Assembly: GCF_000429265.1 (NCBI RefSeq)
Contig: NZ_KE386873.1
Location: forward strand, 45,831 to 109,830
DNA from: Actinomyces gerencseriae DSM 6844
GTDB lineage: Bacteria; Actinomycetota; Actinomycetes; Actinomycetales; Actinomycetaceae
Reading direction: 5' to 3'
DNA: 64,000 bases
Shown: positions 28,442 through 37,978 of the stretch, in pieces
Position numbering within the stretch: the stretch's first letter is position 1
Layout: each line of letters starts with the position of its first letter
Position numbers and translations under genes: made by a program
The notes under the pieces: generated by a model
Told to the model about the DNA's origin: nothing
Seen by the model: the letters and a program-made list of their open reading frames with translations, nothing else
Database searches by the model: none

Positions 28442-28453
28442 AGCCCAACGCTG

Positions 28454-29785
28454 TCACCGACCAGCGGCAATGTCCGTGCGGTACTGGCCGCCGTCGAGGT
28501 GGATGCGGGACATGGCTTCGTAGGCGCGCTCCCGGGCGGTCTGGACCGAGGACCCGAGCGCGACCACGGACAGCACGCGCCCTCCGGCAGCGACCAACCG
28601 ACCGTCGTCATCGAGGCCGGTACCGGCATGCAGGATGTGAATACCGGGAAGAGCCTCGGCCTCCTCGACTCCCGTGATGAGGCCGGCAGTGAGGTCAGCA
28701 GAGCCAGCGGTTTCAGTGGCCTCGACGGCCCCGGCAGAACCAGTGGACCCGGCGGAGCCGGACGGCATCGATACGGCGCCGGGGTAGCCGGGAGCCGCCA
28801 GGACCAGGTCGACGGCGGCCTGCTCCGACCAGGTCGGCGCGGGCGCCTCGGCGAGGCGGCCGGTCGCGGCGTGGTGCAGCAGTTCGGGCAGGGAGGAGGT
28901 CAGACGCGCCAGGACGACCTGGGCTTCGGGATCGCCGAAGCGCACGTTGAACTCGACGACTCGCGGGCCGTCGGCGGTCAGCGCCAGCCCGCAGTAGAGC
29001 AAGCCGATGAAGGCGGTGCCGCGCCGGGCCATCTCATCGACGATGGGCTGGGCGATCTCGCGCACGACCTGCTCGGCCAACTCCTCGGGAGCCCAGGTCA
29101 GCGGTGAGTAGGCGCCCATCCCGCCGGTATTGGGTCCGACGTCGCCGTCGCCCAGACGCTTGAAGTCCTGCGCGGGGGCGAGCGGATGGACGGTGGCGCC
29201 GTCGCATACGCAGAAGATGGAGACCTCCGGACCGTCGAGGTAGTTCTCGACGAGGACGGAGCCGTGCTCCTCGGCGAGTCGGGCCCGGCCATGATCCATG
29301 GCGGCAACGCGATCGGAGGTGACGACGACACCCTTGCCGGCCGCCAGACCGTCCTCCTTGACCACGTACGGAGGGCCGAAGCGGTCCAGGGCCGCATTCA
29401 GCTCGGCCTCGGTGGTGCACACGACGGCGTCGGCGGTGGGCACGTCGGCGGCGGCCATGACCTCCTTGGCGAAGGCCTTGGACCCCTCGAGACGGGCGGC
29501 CTCCGCGCCGGGGCCGAAGACGGGGATGCCGGCCTCGCGCACGGCATCGGCCACGCCCGCGACGAGTGGCGCCTCCGGACCGACGACGACGAGCTCGGCA
29601 CCCATCTGGGTGGCGAGCTCGACGACTTCCGTGGGACTGGTCGGATCGATGGCGAGATTGGTGGCGATCTCGGCGGTACCGGGGTTGCCCGGGGCGACGA
29701 CGAGTTCGCTGGTGGCTGGGTCTGAGGCGAGGCACCGGGCCAGAGCGTGCTCCCGCGCGCCGGAACCGAGAAGCAGGATCTTCAC
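28454..29785 (-). CDS. purD: Phosphoribosylamine-glycine ligase PurD
   Basis: 443 residues, ATP-grasp enzyme that makes GAR. Signatures are KILLLGSGAREHALA (N-terminus), VVGPEAPLVAG, VVKEDGLAAGKGVVV, DFKRLGDGDVGPNTGGMGAY and VVEFNVRFGDPEAQ. A low-complexity loop (SGSAGSTGSAGAVEATETAG, about 347-366) interrupts the C-terminal domain after LAAPGYPGAVSMP, where relatives have only a few residues. The start is GTG, with TAACCT 6 bases upstream, which suggests a leaderless transcript. A six-copy 22-bp array lies just upstream. Confidence 0.95.
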   Translation of the reverse strand: MKILLLGSGAREHALARCLASDPATSELVVAPGNPGTAEIATNLAIDPTSPTEVVELATQMGAELVVVGPEAPLVAGVADAVREAGIPVFGPGAEAARLEGSKAFAKEVMAAADVPTADAVVCTTEAELNAALDRFGPPYVVKEDGLAAGKGVVVTSDRVAAMDHGRARLAEEHGSVLVENYLDGPEVSIFCVCDGATVHPLAPAQDFKRLGDGDVGPNTGGMGAYSPLTWAPEELAEQVVREIAQPIVDEMARRGTAFIGLLYCGLALTADGPRVVEFNVRFGDPEAQVVLARLTSSLPELLHHAATGRLAEAPAPTWSEQAAVDLVLAAPGYPGAVSMPSGSAGSTGSAGAVEATETAGSADLTAGLITGVEEAEALPGIHILHAGTGLDDDGRLVAAGGRVLSVVALGSSVQTARERAYEAMSRIHLDGGQYRTDIAAGR

Positions 29786-29872
29786 GTCCCCAGGTTAGCG
29801 GCCCTGCCGCCCGTGGTCGCGCCCACTCGGATCGTGACACGGCGGTGGACCGCACGCGCCCCGCCCGCTTCG

Positions 29873-29997
29873 CCGAGATCGGTCCGGTTCCGGCTCGAGA
29901 TCGGTCTGGTTCCGGCTCGAGATCGGTCTGGTTCCGGCTCGAGATCGGTCCGGTTCCGGCTCGAGATCGGTCTGGTTCCGCACCGAAATCGGTCCGG
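29873..29997. repeat. Six-copy 22-bp-period GAGATCGGT array upstream of purD
   Basis: GARATCGGTCYGGTTCCG units start at 29875, 29897, 29919, 29941, 29963 and 29985, exactly 22 bp apart. The linker here is GCTC rather than TGCC. The same family occurs at 4451 and in inverted orientation at 30503, 45430 and 49498. Confidence 0.95.
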
Positions 29998-30095
29998 CCC
30001 CATCTTTCGTTGGATCGCTCACGCATCTCATCGGCCCAGAGATTCACTGATGAGTGACTCGGGCGGGAGAATCCGCCCCTGCGTCCCCTCCGAAA

Positions 30096-30450
30096 TTATT
30101 CGAATGCGGAGCTCGTGTGCCACGAGTCGACCATGCTGCGATCCTGCGGGGCCGAGGTTGATTGCGACATCGCCGTCTTCCCTTCCGACCTCTCGCCAGA
30201 CAAAATGATACCGAGTTCATCATCGATGTAACGGCGCACGTTGGCCGCATCCTTCCCCGCGCAGCGAGGCTCATCCCCGGACGGTACCCAGACCTTCGCA
30301 CGCTCCACCCACGACCTTTTCATCGGCTTTCCGGACTTCCCCGATTTCCTCCACCGATTTCACCAACACCTCAAGGAGCTCCGCGTGTCCGACGAAGACC
30401 CAGGAAACCTAATTGTCTCGCCTTCAGAAATCACAATACCCTCAATCGGG
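30096..30450 (-). pseudogene. Possible frameshifted gene remnant
   Basis: Three consecutive minus-strand pieces look protein-like but lie in different frames or are split by a stop: GIVISEGETIRFPGSSSDT (about 30380-30440), LLEVLVKSVEEIGEVRKADE (about 30310-30370) and GKDAANVRRYIDDELGIILS (about 30200-30260, ending at 30096). Base composition is less GC-rich than the surroundings. No homologue is recognised; this may be chance coding-like sequence. Confidence 0.3.
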
Positions 30451-30499
30451 AGCGGCGTCGTGGGACACCCGGTCGCGTACGGTTTTCCCGCGAAACCAA

Positions 30500-30531
30500 A
30501 CCGATCTCGATGCGGAACCGGACCGATCTCA
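30500..30531. repeat. Two inverted units of the 22-bp family
   Basis: GATCTC starts at 30503 and 30525, 22 bp apart, within CGATCTCGATGCGGAACCGG. This is the reverse orientation of the array 500 bp to the left. Confidence 0.8.
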
Positions 30532-30944
30532 GCGAAGGGGGGGGATCCCCGTAGGAGCGGCAGTCGGCCACGATGTCGCCGTCCGACCAAGAGCACAGCC
30601 CGGCCGGAGTCACAGCCCGCGGGCCCCTCAGCGAGGTGCGACTCCGCCAAGGTAGCCCCCATGAGCCAGGCGGTTATCGTCATGGTCCGCTGGACCGCGG
30701 CGGGTCTGATCACGTCCACGCTGGGCGATCGGATGACGGCCTACCGCAAGCGGAAGGCCGGCGAGCAGAAATCCGCCACCCGAACCACCACCTGCCGGAA
30801 TGGCACCTCCCATGGTCGCCCCTCCTCCACGACGAAGGAGGGCCGACCCGCATGCTGCCGCCAACCGCGGGCGCCGCGCACACCTCCGGTCCCGCGGAGC
30901 GCGAACTGGTGACCACATCGCATGCGCACTACAATCTGCACCAT

Positions 30945-30961
30945 ATGATGACGTTCATGAT
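30945..30961. promoter_or_regulatory. Possible VapB operator
   Basis: ATGATGACGTTCATGAT, an imperfect palindrome (12 of 17 symmetrical positions), lies just upstream of the vapB ribosome site, where VapB autoregulation is expected. Confidence 0.35.
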
Positions 30962-30973
30962 GTAGGAGTCACC

Positions 30974-31171
30974 ATGCGGACCACCGTGACACTCAATGAC
31001 GACCTCATCGCCAGCGCCCAGGAGCTCACAGGCATCACCGAGCGCACCGAGCTGCTGCGAGAAGGGCTGGAGACCCTGGTCAGGGTGGAGAGCGCGCGCC
31101 GCCTTGCGGCTCTCGGCGGTTCCGACGCGGAGGCGAGTGTCTCGCCACGACGGCGGAACGATCCATGGTGA
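30974..31171 (+). CDS. vapB: VapB-type antitoxin
   Basis: 65 residues. The ribbon-helix-helix N-terminus MRTTVTLNDDLIASAQELTG and LLREGLETLVRVESARRLA match VapB antitoxins of the VapB/DUF2191 type. AGGAG lies 6 bases before the ATG. The basic C-terminus (SPRRRNDPW) overlaps the toxin start. It would bind the toxin and repress the operon. Confidence 0.92.
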   Translation: MRTTVTLNDDLIASAQELTGITERTELLREGLETLVRVESARRLAALGGSDAEASVSPRRRNDPW

Positions 31172-31545
31172 TCCTCGTCGACACCTCGGTGTGGATCGAC
31201 CACCTCCACCACACGAACCCGAAACTTCGGGACCTGCTGCACCACGACGAGATAGGTGTCCATCCACTCGTCATCGAAGAACTGGCGACGGGATCGCTGG
31301 CGGCCAGGGACGACACCCTGAGATACCTGTCATACCTCCATCGATTCCCGGTTCTCTCACATGAGGAGCTTCTTGTCCTGGTCAGAACCCATGCGCTGTG
31401 GGGACGAGGCCTCAGCCCGGTTGACGTGCACCTGCTTGGCTCCGTAGCGCTGGTTCCCAGCGCACTGCTGTGGACTCGAGACAAAAGACTGTTCCGGGCG
31501 GCGGAGGAGCTGGAGATCTCCTATCTCGGCGGCTCCACCGCGTGA
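31165..31545 (+). CDS. vapC: VapC-type PIN-domain toxin
   Basis: 126 residues. PIN signatures: MVILVDTSVWIDHLHH (Asp6), VIEELATGSL (Glu), LSPVDVHLLGSVAL (Asp) and LWTRDKRLFRAA (Asp). Predicted RNase. Its ATG overlaps the vapB stop by seven bases (GTG 31168 would give four). This is unrelated in detail to the PIN toxin at 11.9 kb, so the window carries two independent modules. Confidence 0.93.
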   Translation: MVILVDTSVWIDHLHHTNPKLRDLLHHDEIGVHPLVIEELATGSLAARDDTLRYLSYLHRFPVLSHEELLVLVRTHALWGRGLSPVDVHLLGSVALVPSALLWTRDKRLFRAAEELEISYLGGSTA

Positions 31546-31567
31546 GGATCGATACACCAGTCGCACG

Positions 31568-32824
31568 CTAGCCTCGACGCGGGACCGCCATGCCCATGCC
31601 TTTCTCAAGAATCTCGCGTTCTCGCTGCATGCTCTCGTCCCGCACGGGAACATACCGACCGCTCTCACGGGTGGCGCCGTACGCGACGCCCCAGAGCCAA
31701 ATGGCCTCGCACCGGGCCACCAGCCTCTCCTGTCGTCGTTGGAAACCGCCCCACGTGACGCCGGCGCCATCCAGGGCGATACCCCGTCCGCCGGCGCACG
31801 CCAGGAAGATCCTGTCCCCGACGACGAACAGGCCGGAGCGGGACTCCGGCCACGCGCAGGACTTCCCACCAGCGCGGATCTCCTTGTCATCAACGATCAC
31901 CCGTTGAAAGCACCCATAGATCCTGTACAAGGGAGGGGCCATGGACAGGGGACCGAGAATGAGGAATAGAACTGCGTAGAAACGGTCGGATGCGCTCAGC
32001 GGCGAGGACTCGAAGAGCAACTGCTGACCACCCATCGCGAGGAGCAGAACCCCCAAGCCTATGAGGAACATGCCGCCATTGCAGAAATGCTCCTTGATCC
32101 TGCGCCAGGCCGGGACGCAGAACACGAGACGGCTCCTTTGCGCGATCTCATCGGCTCCATGGCTCTGACGCGCCCTCACCAACCCAGGATCCTCCCAGCC
32201 GAGGTCAGTATCCGACACGATCCAGCCTTGCCCGTCGACGTAATTCAACAGAGCCCTGAGAGCAGCGGATCCCCTTTTACGAGAGTCAACCAGAGTCGTA
32301 CCGAGAACACAGCCGGGAAGCCTGATGACATCATCGAGATCACCATTAACGAGAGCGATCCGAGTTCGGTCGATTCCGCTTTCAGCCCCAGGGCCGCTCA
32401 TATCAAACGTCGAAAGAGTGAGCCTCGAGAGCACCGACACCCAGGGACGCCGCTCCGTGAACAGCAGGCGCCTCATTTCAACGCCATACTCGCTCAAAAC
32501 AGTCCTGCGCCGTAAAACGTTGACAGCCCAGACCGTCGGGATGCTGAGCAGCACAACAAATATCGCATCGTCAGAACGATCGAACCCGCTCGTCAACGGA
32601 TCCAGCATCTGCAGGGCCAGTAGGGCCATCCAGATGGCTCCGACAACAGCCACAGGCACCGCAAGACACCGAATGAGCACTGAGCGCCGCAGGATCAGCC
32701 GCCCATCGGGCATCTGCATCGTCCACCCCCGCAGTGACGCATCCCCACCTGAGCGACCAACCGTGAAACCTCCGGAGGAGGACTTCCTCCCGCCATCGCC
32801 GGACATCCTCACGTGAAACCCCAT
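31568..32824 (-). CDS. Membrane protein, paralogue of the gene at 43.7 kb
   Basis: 418 residues. Two membrane hairpins (VLIRCLAVPVAVVGAIWMAL with FVVLLSIPTVWAV; GGMFLIGLGVLLLAMGGQQL with FYAVLFLILGPLSM) separate soluble regions that look like repeated PH-type modules: LSEYGVEMRRLLFTERRPW and RVIVDDKEIRAGGKSCAWPE. The end GATRESGRYVPVRDESMQRE is shared with the paralogue. ATG 32824 is preceded by GAGGTGA. Function is unknown. The coding sequence is less GC-biased than its neighbours. Confidence 0.75.
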   Translation of the reverse strand: MGFHVRMSGDGGRKSSSGGFTVGRSGGDASLRGWTMQMPDGRLILRRSVLIRCLAVPVAVVGAIWMALLALQMLDPLTSGFDRSDDAIFVVLLSIPTVWAVNVLRRRTVLSEYGVEMRRLLFTERRPWVSVLSRLTLSTFDMSGPGAESGIDRTRIALVNGDLDDVIRLPGCVLGTTLVDSRKRGSAALRALLNYVDGQGWIVSDTDLGWEDPGLVRARQSHGADEIAQRSRLVFCVPAWRRIKEHFCNGGMFLIGLGVLLLAMGGQQLLFESSPLSASDRFYAVLFLILGPLSMAPPLYRIYGCFQRVIVDDKEIRAGGKSCAWPESRSGLFVVGDRIFLACAGGRGIALDGAGVTWGGFQRRQERLVARCEAIWLWGVAYGATRESGRYVPVRDESMQREREILEKGMGMAVPRRG

Positions 32825-32868
32825 CGCGCATCACCTCGCCCGCTCCATTGCAACAGAAAATGAAAACG

Positions 32869-32900
32869 GGGGCTCCGACCGGCGAAACGGTCGGAGCCCC
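32869..32900 (-). terminator. Intrinsic terminator of pckG
   Basis: GGGGCTCCGACC forms a perfect 12-bp stem with an 8-base loop. Reading in the pckG direction, CGTTTTCATTTTC follows, a U-rich tract. It starts about 40 bp after the pckG stop. Confidence 0.9.
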
Positions 32901-32938
32901 GTCGGATCCTGCCCAGGACAGGAGGGAGTCAGCCGAGA

Positions 32939-34786
<1,848 letters not shown>

Positions 34787-34951
34787 ATGAGTCCCTTCCT
34801 TGGATTCTTGCGACTCTTACTGTCGACTCAATCCTCTCCCATCGGCCCGTTCGGAGCACGCCCCTTAGGTCCCATCGACACCACATCCGTCACATCCGTC
34901 ACTTTCGGCTCGTGTTTCCGGACACATCCGCACCCGTGTAGCGTCGAAGCC

Positions 34952-35785
34952 GTGAAGACCCGACGTCGCACCGCCCTGACCACCGGAGCCGCAGTCGCGG
35001 CCGCAGCGCTCGGCCTGTCGGCCTGCACGGCTCGCATGGACATGACCATCGCCCCCTCCGATACCTACGACGCCACCCTCGTCATGCGCGATACGACCGG
35101 CACGGTGCTGACCGGCGACACCGACTGCCAGGACTACGCGGACCCCTCCCTCGTGGGCGTTCCCGCCGGCACCGCCGTCAGCTCGACGCCCGTCGGCTCG
35201 GTGGACGACGCCGAGGGCGTGGGCTGCGAGGTGACGGTGACGGGCGTCAGGATCCTCGACGCCGAGGAGGCGAAGGAGTCCGGCACCGCTCCCCTCGTCG
35301 CGCGCGACGGCGACCTCTACGTCGTCACCCTCTCGGCGGTGGCAGCCGGTCTCGACACGGCCCCGAACGGCTCCGCCGGCGCGGACTCGACAGCGGCGGG
35401 CACGGACTCCGCAGCCCCCTCCGCCCCCGCGCCCCCCTCCGCGTCGTCCGGCTCGCTCAGCTCCATCGTCGATGCTCATCTGTCGATCACCTTCCCCGGT
35501 GCCGTCGTGGATGCGGGCGGGGGAAGCGTCTCCGGGCGCACCGTCACCTGGGAGGGAGCCGACGCCCTCGCCAACGGCGTGAGCGCCTCGGGCTACGCGA
35601 CGCCGAACGAAGGGGTGAGCGCCTGGAGCCGCTTCAGGCCGTGGGCCGTCGCCGGCGTCGTGGTCATCGGGCTCGGTGCGGGCACCGCGGGCGCAGTGCT
35701 CGCCATGCGCCGACGCCGGTCGGCCCCGCAGCGGGCATCGCGCGGCTCCGCGGGCGATCGGCGATCCGGCTCGAATCGGACGTAG
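34952..35785 (+). CDS. LppM-like lipoprotein 1
   Basis: 277 residues from GTG 34952. The signal peptide ends in a lipobox (LGLSAC, Cys near 27). The extracellular domain contains MDMTIAPSDTYDATLVMRDT and the family signature SITFPGAVVDAGGGSVSGRT then VTWEGADAL. One transmembrane helix (PWAVAGVVVIGLGAGTAGAV) and a short basic tail follow. The arrangement matches actinobacterial LppM proteins; M. tuberculosis LppM affects macrophage uptake and phagosome blocking. A Ser/Ala/Pro-rich insertion lies near residue 140-170. TAGCGT lies 7 bases before the start (leaderless). First of five related genes. Confidence 0.7.
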   Translation: MKTRRRTALTTGAAVAAAALGLSACTARMDMTIAPSDTYDATLVMRDTTGTVLTGDTDCQDYADPSLVGVPAGTAVSSTPVGSVDDAEGVGCEVTVTGVRILDAEEAKESGTAPLVARDGDLYVVTLSAVAAGLDTAPNGSAGADSTAAGTDSAAPSAPAPPSASSGSLSSIVDAHLSITFPGAVVDAGGGSVSGRTVTWEGADALANGVSASGYATPNEGVSAWSRFRPWAVAGVVVIGLGAGTAGAVLAMRRRRSAPQRASRGSAGDRRSGSNRT

Positions 35786-35802
35786 CAGGAGGCGGGCCGA
35801 CG

Positions 35803-35808
35803 TAGACT
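35803..35808 (+). promoter_or_regulatory. -10 box of LppM-like gene 2
   Basis: TAGACT, 8 bases before the ATG at 35817, with no ribosome site in the gap. The same box and spacing occur at 36893-36898, 37965-37970 (TAGAGT) and 38949-38954 (TAAACT) before the next three genes. Confidence 0.6.
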
Positions 35809-35816
35809 TCCTCACT

Positions 35817-36734
35817 ATGCACGCTCCCCACCTTCTCCGCGGGCTCGGCATCGCCGTCATCGTGTCAGCCGTCCTCACCCTGAGCGCCTGCGGCATCAGT
35901 TACGACGTCACGATCCACGACGACGACACACTCGACCAGACGATCCTTATCTGGGACTCCGGAGGAGTGATGGGGAAGTCCGACTGCTCCGCGGAGGGAA
36001 TGGGCGCCAGCGGCGCCACGGCCCCCGCCGGCGCGGACATCACCTACACCTTCACCGACCATAACGGGGATCCGGCCTGCCGGATAAGCGCACGGGGCAT
36101 CCCCGTCTCGGAATTCAGCGGCTCGAACAATTCCATGTCCATCACGCACAATGATGGGAAGTTCGACGTCACAGTGCCGTCGGGCGACGCGAGCGCCAAA
36201 GCCCTCTACGACGACTCGGACTCCAGCTACTCGGTGACCTTCCCCGGAAAAGTCATCAAGGCCTCGGGCAACGCGACCATCGACGGCAACACGGTGACCT
36301 GGAACAACTATCTGGAGGAGAACGGAGACCTGCACGCGGTCGGCAAGGACTCTCCGGACCGGCCCTGGACGTGGGTCGCCATCGGCGTCGCGGTCGTCGC
36401 CGTCGTCGGAGGCAGCATCGTGCTGACCCTCGCGCTCACCACCCGCGGGAAGAGGCCGCCCGCCCAGCCCGGAGTGCCCGGGCTCGAGTACGCCCAACCC
36501 GCGCAGCCGGCCCCCGGCGCTCACGGTCACGTCCCGCCGGCCCAGCCCGACTACGGCCAGTTCCAGACACCCGCCCAGCCCGCCGCCGGCTACGCCGGGC
36601 CCTGGACGCCCCAGCCCGGCGGTCAGAGCGCCCCCGGCCACGTCCAACCCGGGCAGCCGGACTATCCCCAGCCCGGCGGTCAGAGCGCCCCCGGCTACGG
36701 GCCGTACGGCCCGTACAGCAATGGGCAATTCTGA
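35817..36734 (+). CDS. LppM-like lipoprotein 2
   Basis: 305 residues. Lipobox TLSAC (Cys near 25), then YDVTIHDDDTLDQTILIWD and the signature SVTFPGKVIKASGNATIDGN then TVTWNNYL, a transmembrane helix (WVAIGVAVVAVVGGSIVLTL, about 183-202) and a long cytoplasmic tail rich in Gln, Pro and Gly with repeats such as PQPGGQSAPG. Probably an exported, lipid-anchored sensor-like or envelope protein; function is unknown. Separately transcribed and apparently leaderless. Confidence 0.7.
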   Translation: MHAPHLLRGLGIAVIVSAVLTLSACGISYDVTIHDDDTLDQTILIWDSGGVMGKSDCSAEGMGASGATAPAGADITYTFTDHNGDPACRISARGIPVSEFSGSNNSMSITHNDGKFDVTVPSGDASAKALYDDSDSSYSVTFPGKVIKASGNATIDGNTVTWNNYLEENGDLHAVGKDSPDRPWTWVAIGVAVVAVVGGSIVLTLALTTRGKRPPAQPGVPGLEYAQPAQPAPGAHGHVPPAQPDYGQFQTPAQPAAGYAGPWTPQPGGQSAPGHVQPGQPDYPQPGGQSAPGYGPYGPYSNGQF

Positions 36735-36905
36735 TGAATCGGTGAATCGACCGTCCCCGAGTCACGGTCGAGCACGATCGAGCACGATCAGCGCAGCCCT
36801 CATCCCGACTCCGATCGAACCCGGGCGCGGAGGGACGGCACGAGCGCGACAGGCGGAGAGTCCTACCGGTCAGCCCGGCGGGCCCCGTCCCGTAGACTCA
36901 TCCGC

Positions 36906-37790
36906 ATGCGCACCCTTCTCCGCAACCGCCTACGTCATCTGACAGCAACCGTCGCCATCCCCGTTCTCGCACTCGCTTTCGCACTCGTCGGCCTCGTCGG
37001 CGCCTCACCGGCCGTCGCCGCTACAGGAGACGTCACGAGCTCCTTCGATATCACCATCCACGAGAACGACACGTTCGACATCACCTTCACCATGAAGGTC
37101 GAAGGCGCGTCCCCCAGCCTCTACTGCACCAAGGAGCTGCTGGATCTCGACGACCCGGGTACTGACGTCGACGTCAGCACCCAGAGCGACCAATGCATCC
37201 TGTCCGCGACCAATGGGGACATCGAGAGCACGAGTGACGACGATGATTTGTCCATCAAGCACGAGGACGGCAAATACATCTTCAAGGCATCCAATTTCTC
37301 CGACCTGAAGGAGGCGAACACCTCCATGGCGGTCACGTTCCCCACCAAGGTCACGGACTCGGACAGCCATGCCACGGTGGACGGCAACACGGCCACCTGG
37401 TCCGATATCGGTTCCCTCACCTCGATCAACGCCGAGAGCAAGGACTCGTCGGGACTGCTCGGGATATGGATCATCATCGGTATCGTCGCCGCCGCCGTCG
37501 TCGGAGGCGGCATCGTGCTCATCATCGTACTCACCACCCGCCAGAAGAAGCAGCCCGTCGCACCGGTCGGCGCCTACGGCCAGCCCCAGATGCCCGGTCA
37601 GCCCGGGATGCCCGGTCAGGCGTCTCCCGGTTACGTCCAGCCCGGCGGCCAGCCGGCACCTGGGTTCGGCCAGCCCCAGACGCCCGCCCAGCCCGGGATG
37701 CCCCAGCCCGGGACGCCCGGTCAGGCGTCTCCCGGTTACGTCCAGCCGGGGCAGCAGCCGTACAACCCCAACGGCGAGGGACAGTACTGA
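36906..37790 (+). CDS. LppM-like membrane protein 3
   Basis: 294 residues. Classical signal peptide without lipobox (LVGASPAVAA cleavage near 38). SSFDITIHENDTFDITFTMK opens the domain; signature AVTFPTKVTDSDSHATVDGN then TATWSDIG; helix IWIIIGIVAAAVVGGGIVLI; tail of QPG repeats (GQASPGYVQPG twice). Two Cys pairs may be disulfide-bonded. Homologous to its neighbours. TAGACT lies 7 bases before the ATG. Confidence 0.7.
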   Translation: MRTLLRNRLRHLTATVAIPVLALAFALVGLVGASPAVAATGDVTSSFDITIHENDTFDITFTMKVEGASPSLYCTKELLDLDDPGTDVDVSTQSDQCILSATNGDIESTSDDDDLSIKHEDGKYIFKASNFSDLKEANTSMAVTFPTKVTDSDSHATVDGNTATWSDIGSLTSINAESKDSSGLLGIWIIIGIVAAAVVGGGIVLIIVLTTRQKKQPVAPVGAYGQPQMPGQPGMPGQASPGYVQPGGQPAPGFGQPQTPAQPGMPQPGTPGQASPGYVQPGQQPYNPNGEGQY

Positions 37791-37978
37791 ACCCGTACTG
37801 AACCGCACCGCGTCTGCTTCACCGTCGTGTTCGCCCGGGTCCGGGCCGCTCGGGCCACTCGGGACCGGGGCGGACGCCCGTGCGGAGCGGTCGATGGTGG
37901 TCAGGAGTCCTCCGGATCATGGGGAGCCCGCAGCACGGCCGTGACCCTGGGTATCGTCATCCCGTAGAGTACAGGGCC

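Larger units (their letters stand above)
27248..28447. repeat. 600-bp tandem duplication
   Basis: 27248 onward and 27848 onward are nearly identical for about 590 bp. Each unit holds the last 16 codons of the toxin-like gene plus the complete lipoprotein gene. The second unit has a 9-bp insertion (GCTGAGCCC) and a few substitutions. The high identity indicates a recent event or ongoing gene conversion. Confidence 0.97.
29786..30973. other. Intergenic region between purD and vapBC
   Basis: About 1.2 kb between divergent genes. It holds a six-copy 22-bp array (29873-29997), a region of lower GC with traces of a decayed gene on the minus strand (30096-30450), two inverted 22-bp units (30503, 30525) and about 400 bp with no supportable gene. 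The only other reading noted is a short open frame at 30661 (MSQAVIVMVRWTAAG), which has no ribosome site. Confidence 0.55.

Noticed and set aside
27248..28447. Assembly artefact explaining the lipoprotein duplication
   Set aside because: The copies differ by a 9-bp insertion, several substitutions and different 3' flanks, so they are distinct loci rather than a duplicated read, although long reads would settle it.
30661..30912. Small basic protein MSQAVIVMVRWTAAG
   Set aside because: No ribosome site, no -10 box at leaderless distance, and several overlapping frames are equally open.
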